From positions 62,001 to 126,000 of the forward strand of contig NZ_PVUE01000008.1 of NCBI RefSeq assembly GCF_003003235.1: a DNA stretch of 64,000 nt. The letters run 5' to 3'. The DNA is from Antricoccus suffuscus (lineage in GTDB: Bacteria > Actinomycetota > Actinomycetes > Mycobacteriales > Antricoccaceae). A program made the translations under genes and the position numbers. The notes beneath the pieces were generated by a model. That model was not told the origin of the DNA. It saw only the letters and a list, made by a program, of their open reading frames with translations, and did no database searches. This document shows positions 34,324 to 42,572 of the stretch, one piece after another (positions within the stretch are counted from its first letter, which is position 1; each line of letters begins with the position of its first letter).

Positions 34324-35241
34324 ATGGGACTTATCAATGACGGAATACCTTTCCGTGGCGACCAATACCGGGATCTGGGGTTTAGCCGGAGTCAGCTGTT
34401 CGATGCCGTACGGGCGAATGATCTACGTCGGCTGTTTCATGGTGTTTACGTCGACGGCGAGGTCTCGGACAGCCGCGAGTTACGGTTGCGCGCAATAAAA
34501 CTAGTTACGCCGCCTTACGCCGTGGTTAGTGATTGCTCCGCGTCGTGGGTCTATGGTGTCGATACCTTCAGGCCAAGTGATCGGTTCCTGATGGTCCCAT
34601 CGTTAGTGATACCCCATGGAGCTTCGCGAGTTCGGCAGCGATTTTCACACTGCCGCGAGGCCTACATCGATCAGAACGATGTCACGGAACTGGATTCACT
34701 GCTCATCACCACGCCTGTACGGACGTCGGCTGACCTTCTGCGCGGACTGTGGCGTCCATACGCGCTCGCTGCCGCCGATGGGCTGACGAGGGCAAACCTT
34801 GTTTCTGCCGAAGAGGTTCGCGGCTACCTCAGGAGGCTTCGCCGCTTTCCGGGAATCATCCAAGCACGTCAGCTTGCCGAGCTGATCGACCCACGGGCTG
34901 AGTCACCGGGAGAGTCCTGGATGCGGTTGCGCGTTATCGACGCGGGATTTCCGCGGCCCGATTTGCAGATCTGTATCAATGACCGGAATGGTGTGGAGAT
35001 CGCGCGCATAGATATGGGTTACAAGAGCTTGCGTATTGCGAGCGAGTACGACGGCAAGGAGTTCCATACGAGCACCGCCGACCGCGAACACGATGAACAA
35101 CGTCGCGACTATCTGCACGAGCTCGAGGGCTGGCGATTTGTGGTCGGGGATAAACGAAAGATCTTAGGCCCGGACGCGGGTTTTGAGCTATGTCTCGGCA
35201 AGTGGCTAGATATAGAGCCACGGCTACCACGGATGTGGTGA
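34324..35241 (+). CDS. AbiEi/DUF559-like protein with Vsr-type nuclease fold
   Basis: 305 residues. The N-terminal region (FSRSQLFDAVRANDLRRLFHGVYVD) resembles the winged-helix of AbiEi-type antitoxins. The C-terminal 110 residues (ESWMRLRVIDAGFPRPDLQ, then EIARIDMGYKSLRIASEYDG) resemble DUF559/very-short-patch-repair-type endonuclease domains with the D...ExDG pattern. Such proteins are common single genes in actinobacterial genomes; their function is not established, and no AbiEii toxin gene is adjacent. The gene lies between oppositely oriented arrays C and D and appears less GC-rich than its neighbours. No clear ribosome binding site. Confidence 0.78.
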   Translation: MGLINDGIPFRGDQYRDLGFSRSQLFDAVRANDLRRLFHGVYVDGEVSDSRELRLRAIKLVTPPYAVVSDCSASWVYGVDTFRPSDRFLMVPSLVIPHGASRVRQRFSHCREAYIDQNDVTELDSLLITTPVRTSADLLRGLWRPYALAAADGLTRANLVSAEEVRGYLRRLRRFPGIIQARQLAELIDPRAESPGESWMRLRVIDAGFPRPDLQICINDRNGVEIARIDMGYKSLRIASEYDGKEFHTSTADREHDEQRRDYLHELEGWRFVVGDKRKILGPDAGFELCLGKWLDIEPRLPRMW

Positions 35242-35274
35242 CGCACTCGTTGAGTATGCCGCCGAACGGGATTT

Positions 35275-35374
35275 TGCGACGGACGGAGCCGAACTTTGTG
35301 ACGGACGGAGTCGAACTTTGTGACGGATGGACAGGGATTTTGTGACGGACGGAGCCGAACTTTGTGACGGATCG
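35275..35374 (+). repeat. tandem repeat array D, 22 bp period
   Basis: Four full units and one partial unit starting at 35275, 35297, 35319, 35341 and 35363. Units begin TGYGACGGAYGGA and end in CGAACTT or GGGATTT, so two unit variants are mixed. The array ends 15 bp before the enoyl-CoA hydratase start at 35390. Its orientation is opposite to that of array C. Confidence 0.92.
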
Positions 35375-35389
35375 TGCGAGGATGGCCGA

Positions 35390-36307
35390 ATGAGCGAGTA
35401 TTCCTGGGTCAAGTACGAAACCATCGACGATGGCGCGATCGCGATCATCAGCCTCAACCGCCCGCGGCAGCGAAATGCGCAGAGCCGCGGATTGCTGGTC
35501 GAAGTGGACGATGCGTTTATGGCGGCCGAGCGTGACGATGCGGTCAAGGTCGTCATACTCCGTGGTGAGGGCGGGTCGTTTTCGTCGGGCCATGATCTTG
35601 GCTCCAAGGACTCGCTCGCCGAGCGTGAGCCCGGCCCGAATCAGCATCCAAGTTTCTCGACCAACGGCGCGACCAAGGACGCGGTCGAGCGCACGTGGCG
35701 CCAGGAGTGGCACTACTACCTGACCAATACTCGCCGTTGGCGGGACCTTCGCAAGATTACGATCGCGTCGGTCAACGGGCCGGTCATTGCCGGAGGACTC
35801 ATGCTCACGTGGTGTTGTGACTTGATTGTGGCGGCCGAGGATGCGTTTTTCTGCGATCCGGTCGGGTCGCGGCTGAGTATGTGCGGTCTCGAATACTTCG
35901 CGCACCCTTGGGAGTTCGGTCCACGCAAGGCGAAAGAGCTGCTGCTGACCGGTGACGGGATCGAAGCGGAAGAGGCCTATCGGCTTGGCATGGTGAACAA
36001 GGTATTCAAGACCGAAGAACTCGCCGACAAAACCATCGAGTTTGCCCGCCGAATCGCCAAGCGCCCGTCCGCGACGGCCTTGATGATCAAGGAAAGTGTC
36101 AACCAGACGGTCGACAACCAAGGCTTCTACAACTCGCTGCAGGCGGCGTTCAACCTGCACCAGATGAACCACGCGCACTGGCAGGTCCACACCGGCGGCG
36201 ACGGGATCGTACCGGTGCCGGGCAAAGGTGCCGAGGAATGGAACGAGTCCGGGCCGATGTTGCCCGCCGTCAAAGACGACGTATATCCGCCGGCTCCAAC
36301 CAACTAA
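35390..36307 (+). CDS. enoyl-CoA hydratase/isomerase family protein
   Basis: 305 residues, longer than the usual 255-270. The crotonase core is clear: ISLNRPRQRNAQS, the oxyanion-hole loop GEGGSFSSGHDLGS, and KITIASVNGPVIAGGLML. The insertion between the two (about residues 80-125, HPSFSTNGATKDAVERTWRQ) and the long C-terminus ending KDDVYPPAPTN explain the extra length. The catalytic glutamates cannot be placed with confidence. It acts on an acyl-CoA. The ATG follows a GAGGA site; array D lies directly upstream. It may belong with the neighbouring acyl-CoA dehydrogenases. Confidence 0.88.
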   Translation: MSEYSWVKYETIDDGAIAIISLNRPRQRNAQSRGLLVEVDDAFMAAERDDAVKVVILRGEGGSFSSGHDLGSKDSLAEREPGPNQHPSFSTNGATKDAVERTWRQEWHYYLTNTRRWRDLRKITIASVNGPVIAGGLMLTWCCDLIVAAEDAFFCDPVGSRLSMCGLEYFAHPWEFGPRKAKELLLTGDGIEAEEAYRLGMVNKVFKTEELADKTIEFARRIAKRPSATALMIKESVNQTVDNQGFYNSLQAAFNLHQMNHAHWQVHTGGDGIVPVPGKGAEEWNESGPMLPAVKDDVYPPAPTN

Positions 36308-36512
36308 AACGCCGCACGCGGGCGTGAGTTGAACGTTAAGGGCGTTACCGACGTGCGTATTGCGAACGCGTAATCAGCATCGGGGTCGCCCCGGTTAAAA
36401 GTCAGTCACAGTATGTCCAGCCGTCTTGACGCGGACCACACGTCTTCTGAAGTATGCGGTGCGACCGTTCGTGTACACGACGGCATACTGGCATATCGAA
36501 AGAGGTTTATGA

Positions 36513-37772
36513 ATGCGCAACCATAGGTTCGCTGTCACGGCGATCGCAGGGTTTCTCGCCCTCGCGGTCACGTCCGGATGCTCGACCAAGGGCGGAGGGG
36601 CTGGGGAAGCGAAGACCGGTGACGACGGGGTCAAAACGGACTTTGGCGTCACGAAAGACACGATCACGCTGGGCGACCTGACCGACAACTCCGGTCCGTT
36701 CAAGGTCTCGGGCATCAGCTTGGCCCACGGCTACCAAGTTTGGATGGACGACGTCAACAAGGCTGGCGGAATTTGCGGTCGGCAGGTCAAGGTCGATCTG
36801 CAGGACATGGGCTATTCCACCGAGAAGGCTGTGTCGCTGTACGCCGGGATGAAGGACGACATTCTTGGACTGGTCAGCATCGTCGGGTCGCCGATGATCG
36901 CCGCGCTGAAGAAGGAAATGACTAGCGACAAGATCATCTTCATGCCCGACTCGTGGGCGTCGTCCAACCTCGATACGCCGATGGCCATGATGATCGGCCC
37001 GTCGTACGACCTTGAGATGATCAACGGCCTGGCATATCTGCAGGAGCAAGGCGTTATCGCAGACGGTGACAAGATCGGGCACGTGTACGTCGATAGCGAA
37101 TATGGCCAAAACGGGCTCGAGGGCAGCAAGAACTACGCCGAACAGCACAAGATGACCATCGTCGAGGGCAAGTTGACCTCGAATGATGTCGATATGTCGT
37201 CGATCGTTACCAAGATGAAGAGCGAAGGCGTCAAGCTTCTCCTCGTCACTACGACGCCCAAGCAGACCGCCGCGGTCGCCGCCCAGGCGCTTAACCAAGG
37301 GCTCGACGTTCCCATGCTTGGCAATAACCCGTCGTTCGACGCGACATTGCTCGACACTCCTGCTGCGCCGGCGTTGTTGAAGAACTTCATGTTGATGAAC
37401 TACGCCGTACCCTTCTCGGATCCGGCAATGTCGAAGGTCGCTGCGGCATACACGGCGGCCACGACTGATCCGCCGAACAAGACCGCGGCGTACGGCTACG
37501 TCGCCGGGGTGATCTGGGGCGAGATCCTGCAGAAGGCGTGCGACGACAAGGACCTGACGCGTGACGGTGTGGTCAAGGTAGCCAAGAGTCTGTCCGACGT
37601 AGACACGAAGGGCGTCACCGCGCCGCTGGACTTCTCGCTCGAAGGCGCACCCTCCTCGCGCGCTTCGTTCATCCTGAAGCCCGATGCAGCGCAGCCGGGT
37701 GGGCTGAGCACGTTGGCAGCGAAGTACGAGTCGAAGGAAGCTAAGGCGTACAAGACGCCGTACCAGAAGTAG
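36513..37772 (+). CDS. ABC transporter substrate-binding lipoprotein (branched-chain amino acid type), copy 1
   Basis: 419 residues. A signal peptide with lipobox VTSGC places the lipidated cysteine at residue 23. The rest is a type I periplasmic binding fold: ITLGDLTDNSGPFKVSGISL, GGICGRQVKVDLQDMGYS and VTKMKSEGVKLLLVTTTPKQ, the LivJ/Peripla_BP_6 pattern. It should bind a small ligand at the outer face of the membrane. A closely similar gene follows at 37959, and no permease or ATPase genes are nearby. An AGAGG site precedes the ATG. A strong terminator follows. Confidence 0.92.
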   Translation: MRNHRFAVTAIAGFLALAVTSGCSTKGGGAGEAKTGDDGVKTDFGVTKDTITLGDLTDNSGPFKVSGISLAHGYQVWMDDVNKAGGICGRQVKVDLQDMGYSTEKAVSLYAGMKDDILGLVSIVGSPMIAALKKEMTSDKIIFMPDSWASSNLDTPMAMMIGPSYDLEMINGLAYLQEQGVIADGDKIGHVYVDSEYGQNGLEGSKNYAEQHKMTIVEGKLTSNDVDMSSIVTKMKSEGVKLLLVTTTPKQTAAVAAQALNQGLDVPMLGNNPSFDATLLDTPAAPALLKNFMLMNYAVPFSDPAMSKVAAAYTAATTDPPNKTAAYGYVAGVIWGEILQKACDDKDLTRDGVVKVAKSLSDVDTKGVTAPLDFSLEGAPSSRASFILKPDAAQPGGLSTLAAKYESKEAKAYKTPYQK

Positions 37773-37797
37773 CTCTGTACGACACACGCACCAAACA

Positions 37798-37828
37798 CTG
37801 CCGCGGCACCGTCAAGGTGCCGCGGCAG
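37798..37828 (+). terminator. rho-independent terminator after SBP copy 1
   Basis: A 13 bp GC-rich perfect stem (CTGCCGCGGCACC and its complement) around the loop GTCAA, followed by CGTGCTTTGTGTTCG. It separates the two tandem lipoprotein genes, so copy 2 probably has its own promoter in 37829-37958. Confidence 0.85.
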
Positions 37829-37958
37829 CGTGCTTTGTGTTCGTTGTCACGCGTGAGGTTCATGTTAAAGAAAGCACAATTCTATTGACTACAGAATCTT
37901 CCCGTCGCAATATTTGCCGTGGTCTCGCTGGGGGATCGCTATATAGCAACGGAGAATT

Positions 37959-39212
37959 ATGCGGAAGAGATTCGCGGTGACGGCGACGGTGGGCGTGCTC
38001 GCCCTTGCCATCACTACTGGCTGTTCGACTAAGGGCGGTTCGGGAGGCGCGGCTACCACTGGGTCCGACGGCATCAAGACCGACTACGGCGTGAGCGACA
38101 CCGAGATCACGCTCGGTGAGTTGACCGACCACTCGGGTGCGTTCAAGATCGGCGGGCTCAGCGTGAGCCAGGGCGCCCAAGTCTGGGTCGATGAGATCAA
38201 CGCCGCAGGCGGGATCTGCGATCGCAAGATCAAGATCGACAGTCAGGACATGGGATACCACACGGATAAGGCGATTTCGCTGTATGCCGCCCAGAAAGAT
38301 CGCATTCTCGGCATGATGCAGTTGCTCGGCTCACCGATGATCGCCGCGCTGAAGGGCCAGCTCAACTCCGACAAGATCCTATTCATCCCGGCGTCGTGGG
38401 CATCGACGAACCTCGACGTCGAGACGCTGCTGATGATCGGTGCGTCGTACGACGTGGAGACGATAAACGGCATGGCCTTCCTGCAGAAACAGGGCCTCAT
38501 CGCCGACGGCGACAAGGTCGGCCACATCTATATCGATGGCGAGTATGGCGCGAACGCTCTTGCTGGCAGCAAGTTCTACGCCGGGAAGCACAATATGACG
38601 GTGGTGGAGCAGAAGCTGACCGCCACTGACAATGACATGTCAGCCACAATCACGAAGATGAAGAGTGAGGGTGTTAAGGGGCTGATGCTGTCCACCAGCA
38701 CCGCTCAACTCGGATCGATCGTGACGCAGGCGAAGAACCAGGGTCTCGACGTACCAATGGTCGGCAATAACCCGTCTTTCGATGCTCCTTTGATGGATAC
38801 GCCAGCGGCCGCTGCCATGGACAACTACTACCTATCCAACTACAGCGTCCCGTTCGCGGACCCTGCCATGGCCGACGTCGCCGCCAAGTTCAAAGCGCAA
38901 TTTACCGATATTCCTAACAAGACAGTTGGGCTCGGGTATCTATCGGGACTGCTGTGGCAGGGAATCCTTGAAGAGGCTTGCGACGCAAAGGATCTCACGC
39001 GCGACGGGGTAATCGCCGCGTCGAAGAAGGTCACGAAGCTTGAAACGCAAGGAATCACGGCGCCGTTGGACTTCTCCAAGGTCGGCGAGCCATCGACACG
39101 CGCGACGTTGATCTTGAAGCCTGACGCGTCGGTCGACGGGAAATTGGTCACCGTACAAAAGGCTGAGGCCTCGAAGGAAGCAACCGAATACAAGCTCCCG
39201 TTCCAGAAATAA
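37959..39212 (+). CDS. ABC transporter substrate-binding lipoprotein (branched-chain amino acid type), copy 2
   Basis: 417 residues, clearly paralogous to the gene at 36513 along its full length. The lipobox ITTGC gives a lipidated Cys22, followed by the same Ser/Gly-rich linker and ITLGELTDHSGAFKIGGLSV, GGICDRKIKIDSQDMGYH and MVGNNPSFDAPLMDTPAA. Conserved framework with altered loops suggests a related but different ligand. It is separated from copy 1 by a terminator and followed by another. The downstream neighbour is an acyl-CoA dehydrogenase, so the ligand may be a carboxylic acid, but that is a guess. Confidence 0.92.
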   Translation: MRKRFAVTATVGVLALAITTGCSTKGGSGGAATTGSDGIKTDYGVSDTEITLGELTDHSGAFKIGGLSVSQGAQVWVDEINAAGGICDRKIKIDSQDMGYHTDKAISLYAAQKDRILGMMQLLGSPMIAALKGQLNSDKILFIPASWASTNLDVETLLMIGASYDVETINGMAFLQKQGLIADGDKVGHIYIDGEYGANALAGSKFYAGKHNMTVVEQKLTATDNDMSATITKMKSEGVKGLMLSTSTAQLGSIVTQAKNQGLDVPMVGNNPSFDAPLMDTPAAAAMDNYYLSNYSVPFADPAMADVAAKFKAQFTDIPNKTVGLGYLSGLLWQGILEEACDAKDLTRDGVIAASKKVTKLETQGITAPLDFSKVGEPSTRATLILKPDASVDGKLVTVQKAEASKEATEYKLPFQK

Positions 39213-39220
39213 CTACTTGC

Positions 39221-39271
39221 GACCTGGCCGGTTGGGCGACCACTAGTGTGGGTCGGCCGACCGGCCAGGTC
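39221..39271 (+). terminator. long hairpin terminator after SBP copy 2
   Basis: GACCTGGCCGGT (39221-39232) pairs with ACCGGCCAGGTC (39260-39271), with further inner complementarity, followed by TCATATCTCG. It is 9 bp after the lipoprotein stop and ends that transcript before the acyl-CoA dehydrogenase promoter. Confidence 0.8.
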
Positions 39272-39302
39272 TCATATCTCGATGAAGTTGCGGCGCTAGG
39301 GG

Positions 39303-39331
39303 TTGACTCCCAATTAATGCAAGTGCATTAT
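39303..39331 (+). promoter_or_regulatory. promoter and overlapping operator of the acyl-CoA dehydrogenase-tetR operon
   Basis: TTGACT (39303-39308) and CATTAT (39326-39331) are separated by 17 bp, a good -35/-10 pair. The palindrome TAATGCAAGTGCATTA (39315-39330) overlaps the -10. The start codon lies 6 bp after the -10, so the message should be leaderless. A TetR protein, probably the one encoded at 40641, bound here would block transcription. Confidence 0.75.
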
Positions 39332-39337
39332 CAGGTC

Positions 39338-40612
39338 ATGTCTTGGGATTTTGAAACCGATGCCGAATACCAGAAACTACTCGACTGGGCGGATGAGTTT
39401 GTCCGCACGAAGGTCGAACCGATGGACTATGTCTACAAGAACCCGTACGACAAGTCCGACAAAGAAGCAGTCGCTGCCCTCAAGCCACTGCAGAAGGAAG
39501 TAAAGGACAAAGGTCTCTGGGCCTGCCATCTTGGGCCAGACCTCGGTGGTCCGGGCTACGGCCAGGTCAAACTCGCACTTCTCAACGAGATCCTCGGCCG
39601 CTCCAGCTGGGCGCCGATCGTTTTCGGTTGCCAAGCGCCTGACTCCGGAAACGCGGAAATCCTTGCTCACTACGCCACTGAGGAGCAGAAGAAGCGCTAT
39701 CTGCAGCCGCTGCTCGATGGCGACATCCACTCTTGCTACTCGATGACTGAGCCGCAGGCGGGAGCCGATCCGGCGCTGTTCGAGACCAAGGCCGTGCGCG
39801 ACGGTGATGGCTGGGTCTTGAGCGGGGAGAAGTGGTTCTCATCCAACGCGCCGTACTCCGAGTTCTTCATTGTGATGGCCGTGACCGACACCGAGAAGAG
39901 CACCTACCACGGTCAGTCGATGTTCATCGTGCCTAAGGAGACTCCCGGCGTGGAGATCATCCGCAGCACGGGGGCGGGGCCCGACACGAGCCACCAGAGT
40001 CACTCTTACATCCGCTACAACGACGTGCGCCTTCCATTCGATGCGCTGCTCGGTGAGGAAGGTGGCGCCTTCGCTATCGCGCAGACCCGGCTCGGTGGCG
40101 GCCGCATTCACCACGCGATGCGGACGATCGCGCAGTGCCGTAAGGCATTCGATCTGATGTGTGAGCGCGCACTGTCGCGGCGTACGCGTAACGGCAAGCT
40201 CGCAGACCTGCAGATGACGCAGCAGAAGATCGCCGACAGCTGGATCGAGTTCGAGCAGTTCCGACTGCTCGTGCTGCGTACGGCGTGGAAGATCGACAAA
40301 TACCAGGACTATATGAAAGTCCGTAAGGACATCGCGGGCGTCAAGGTAGCGATGGCGAAGGTCTATCACGACATCGTGCAGCGTTCGATGCAGTTGCACG
40401 GCGCTTTGGGGATCTCTGGCGAGATGCCGTTCTCGTCGATGATGATTGGTGCGCAGGTCATGGGCATCGCAGACGGGCCGACCGAGGTGCACCAGGTCAC
40501 CGTCGCCAAACAGGTGCTGCGTGACTACGAGGCCGGCGACGAGCGCTGGCCGTCGGCGCACATCCCGACTCGCACGGCTGAGGCACGTAAGTTACTCGGT
40601 GTCGATAAGTAG
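39338..40612 (+). CDS. acyl-CoA dehydrogenase (ACAD10/11-like, FadE2 type)
   Basis: 424 residues. The N-terminal helical domain has LGPDLGGPGYGQVKLALLNE; the middle has SMTEPQAGADPALFETKAV and GEKWFSSNAPYSEFFIVM; the C-terminal domain has QLHGALGISGEMPFSSMM. These match the ACAD10/11-like branch of FAD acyl-CoA dehydrogenases. ATG at 39338 is preferred to upstream in-frame starts because the promoter ends 6 bp before it and the conserved region begins MSWDFETDAEY. A TetR gene follows 28 bp downstream and an operator overlaps the promoter, implying acyl-CoA-responsive control. Confidence 0.92.
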   Translation: MSWDFETDAEYQKLLDWADEFVRTKVEPMDYVYKNPYDKSDKEAVAALKPLQKEVKDKGLWACHLGPDLGGPGYGQVKLALLNEILGRSSWAPIVFGCQAPDSGNAEILAHYATEEQKKRYLQPLLDGDIHSCYSMTEPQAGADPALFETKAVRDGDGWVLSGEKWFSSNAPYSEFFIVMAVTDTEKSTYHGQSMFIVPKETPGVEIIRSTGAGPDTSHQSHSYIRYNDVRLPFDALLGEEGGAFAIAQTRLGGGRIHHAMRTIAQCRKAFDLMCERALSRRTRNGKLADLQMTQQKIADSWIEFEQFRLLVLRTAWKIDKYQDYMKVRKDIAGVKVAMAKVYHDIVQRSMQLHGALGISGEMPFSSMMIGAQVMGIADGPTEVHQVTVAKQVLRDYEAGDERWPSAHIPTRTAEARKLLGVDK

Positions 40613-40640
40613 TACGCCGAACGGGTAACTGGACAAGTCA

Positions 40641-41318
40641 ATGCTCCACACCGACGCGCGGGCACGCCTGGTGTCCTCGGCCGAGCAACTCTTCGCCGAA
40701 CGAGGCATCGACGGTGCGTCACTGCGTGAAATCACCCGCAACGCCGGGCAGAAGAACGCGACTGCGTTGCAGTACCACTTCGGCGACAGGGATGGGATCT
40801 TGCGCGCGATTATCGCGAAGCACGATCCGGAAATCGAGGAGCGGCGACATGCTCTTCTCGACGAAATCGAGGCGCACGAGCCGCGGACACTCGCTGAGCT
40901 GTCCGCGGCTTACGTGCGCCCGCTGATTCCGAAGCTCAAACCTGGCGACGGCGGTCCGGCGTTCCTAATCGTCGTCGCCGAGCTGATGTACGGCGCAACT
41001 AGAACGATTGACGAGGACGATCCGCTTCATCTGATCCTCACTGGCTCGACCGACAGCATGCGCCGGTGGGGCAGACTCGTGCGGCCGTTGCTCCCTGAGG
41101 GCACGATCGGCGAGCCGTTTCACCGCAGGTTTACCGCGATGAGGTTTGCCCATCTCGAGTTTGGGCGGCGTGCCCGGTCGGGGCCTAAACGCAGCGACCG
41201 GCTCTTTACCGCCCAGCTGATCGACCTCGTCGCGGCGATCCTTCAAGCACCGCTTGGCGACGAGACGCGGCGGTTGGTCGACGGCCGCCGGCGTACGTCG
41301 ACAACGAGGATCGACTAA
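40641..41318 (+). CDS. TetR-family regulator of the adjacent acyl-CoA dehydrogenase
   Basis: 225 residues. The helix-turn-helix occupies about residues 10-52 (RLVSSAEQLFAERGIDGASL, then NATALQYHFGDRDGIL). The long C-terminal ligand domain contains LIVVAELMYGATRTI and ends in an Arg-rich tail. It is downstream of and probably cotranscribed with the acyl-CoA dehydrogenase at 39338, whose promoter overlaps a palindrome, so autoregulated control of the pair is likely, probably relieved by an acyl-CoA. Confidence 0.9.
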   Translation: MLHTDARARLVSSAEQLFAERGIDGASLREITRNAGQKNATALQYHFGDRDGILRAIIAKHDPEIEERRHALLDEIEAHEPRTLAELSAAYVRPLIPKLKPGDGGPAFLIVVAELMYGATRTIDEDDPLHLILTGSTDSMRRWGRLVRPLLPEGTIGEPFHRRFTAMRFAHLEFGRRARSGPKRSDRLFTAQLIDLVAAILQAPLGDETRRLVDGRRRTSTTRID

Positions 41319-41363
41319 CTGAGACTCATCGAACTCGGCTACGCATTGCATCGAGCGACGTAA

Positions 41364-41375
41364 ATTCTATAGAAT
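41364..41375 (+). promoter_or_regulatory. palindromic operator upstream of acyl-CoA dehydrogenase 41415
   Basis: ATTCTATAGAAT is a perfect 12 bp palindrome 39 bp ahead of the start codon. A related half-site, ATAGAATATT on the minus strand (about 43290-43300), lies just upstream of the FadR-type GntR gene at 43262. The similarity suggests that this GntR protein binds both places. Confidence 0.55.
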
Positions 41376-41414
41376 CCACGGTAGTCCGCTGTCGTAGTTG
41401 TAAGGAGTAGCCGC

Positions 41415-42572
41415 ATGCTTGCGCTCAATGAGGAAGAACAAGCGATCGTCGAAGCCGTGCGCGACTTCGTCGACGAACAGGTCAAGCCCAACGTCCAGCG
41501 GATCGAGCACGCAAACGAGTATCCGACCGAGTTCATCGAGCAGATGAAGAGGATGGGCATCTTCGGGCTGGCGATCCCCGAGCCGTACGGCGATGTCAAG
41601 GTGTCGACGCCTTGCTACGCGCGCGTCACCGAAGAGCTGGCCCGCGGCTGGATGAGCCTGGCCGGCGCGATGGGCGGACATACCGTCGTGTCAAAACTGC
41701 TGTTGACATACGGCACCGAGGAACAGAAGCAGAAGTACCTACCACGCATGGCCACCGGCGAGTTGCGCGCAACGATGGCGCTTACCGAGCCCGGTGGTGG
41801 TTCGGACCTCCAGGCAATGCGCACGGTCGCGAAGAAGGACGGCGACAGTTACGTCATCAACGGCTCGAAAACCTGGATCACCAACGCCCGCAAGTCCGGT
41901 GTTGTCGCGTTGCTCTGTAAGACCGACCCCACCGCGACCCCGGCCCACAAGGGCATCAGCATCCTGCTGGTGGAGAAGGTGCCCGGCTTTGAGGTCTCCA
42001 AAGACCTGCCCAAGCTTGGTTACAAAGGCGTCGAGAGCTGCGAGCTGACGTTCGACGACTGCCGGGTGCCGGCCGACGCCTTACTCGGCGGCGAAGAGGG
42101 CAAGGGCTTTGCCCAAATGATGCGCGGCCTGGAAATCGGCCGTATCCAGGTCGCGGCGCGCGCGACCGGTGTCGCGCGGGCGGCGTTCGACGACGCCCTG
42201 CAGTATGCGCAGGACCGCGAGAGCATGGGCAAGCCGATCTGGAAGCACCAGGCGGTCGGCAATCACCTCGCGACCATGGGCACCAAGCTCACCGCCGCTC
42301 GGCAACTGCTGTGGCACGCGGCCGAGTCGTACGACGGGGGCGGACGCTCGGACATGGTGGCCGGGATGGCCAAGCTCTTCTGCTCCGAAGTCGGCATGGA
42401 GGTCGCGCTGGATGCCCTTCGGGTACACGGCGGCTACGGCTACTCGACGGAGTTTGACGTCGAACGATACTTTCGGGACGCCCCACTGATGATCGTCGGT
42501 GAAGGAACCAACGAGATTCAGCAAAACGTCATTGTTCGCCAGCTGGTTGAGCGCGGCGGGTTAGACGAGTAA
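41415..42572 (+). CDS. acyl-CoA dehydrogenase
   Basis: 385 residues, the standard length. TMALTEPGGGSDLQAMRT, INGSKTWITNARKSG and GYKGVESCELTFDDCRVPAD cover the FAD and substrate regions, and the C-terminal RVHGGYGYSTEFDVERYFRD followed by VGEGTNEIQ completes the fold. It introduces a trans-2 double bond into an acyl-CoA, passing electrons to ETF. AAGGAG precedes the ATG. A perfect palindrome lies in the promoter region, and the convergent GntR gene abuts the stop codon, suggesting that regulator controls it. Confidence 0.93.
   Translation: MLALNEEEQAIVEAVRDFVDEQVKPNVQRIEHANEYPTEFIEQMKRMGIFGLAIPEPYGDVKVSTPCYARVTEELARGWMSLAGAMGGHTVVSKLLLTYGTEEQKQKYLPRMATGELRATMALTEPGGGSDLQAMRTVAKKDGDSYVINGSKTWITNARKSGVVALLCKTDPTATPAHKGISILLVEKVPGFEVSKDLPKLGYKGVESCELTFDDCRVPADALLGGEEGKGFAQMMRGLEIGRIQVAARATGVARAAFDDALQYAQDRESMGKPIWKHQAVGNHLATMGTKLTAARQLLWHAAESYDGGGRSDMVAGMAKLFCSEVGMEVALDALRVHGGYGYSTEFDVERYFRDAPLMIVGEGTNEIQQNVIVRQLVERGGLDE

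Noticed and set aside
34158-35374. CRISPR array
   Set aside because: Units are contiguous with a 22 bp period, have no unique spacers of 30-40 bp, and no cas genes are present.
34976-36190. 404-residue minus-strand frame
   Set aside because: It translates repeat array D and the complements of two real genes; no family features.
36379-36392. Small CGGGG/CCCCG hairpin as a terminator of the hydratase gene
   Set aside because: Five-base-pair stem without a U-run and 70 bp after the stop codon; too weak to call.
36507-37787. 426-residue antisense frame opposite the first binding lipoprotein
   Set aside because: It mirrors a clear lipoprotein gene; composition is Arg/Val/Asp-rich as expected for a shadow in high-GC DNA.
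39221-39271. Attachment site or inverted-repeat end of a transposon
   Set aside because: The two arms are only 27 bp apart and directly follow a stop codon, so a terminator is the simpler reading.
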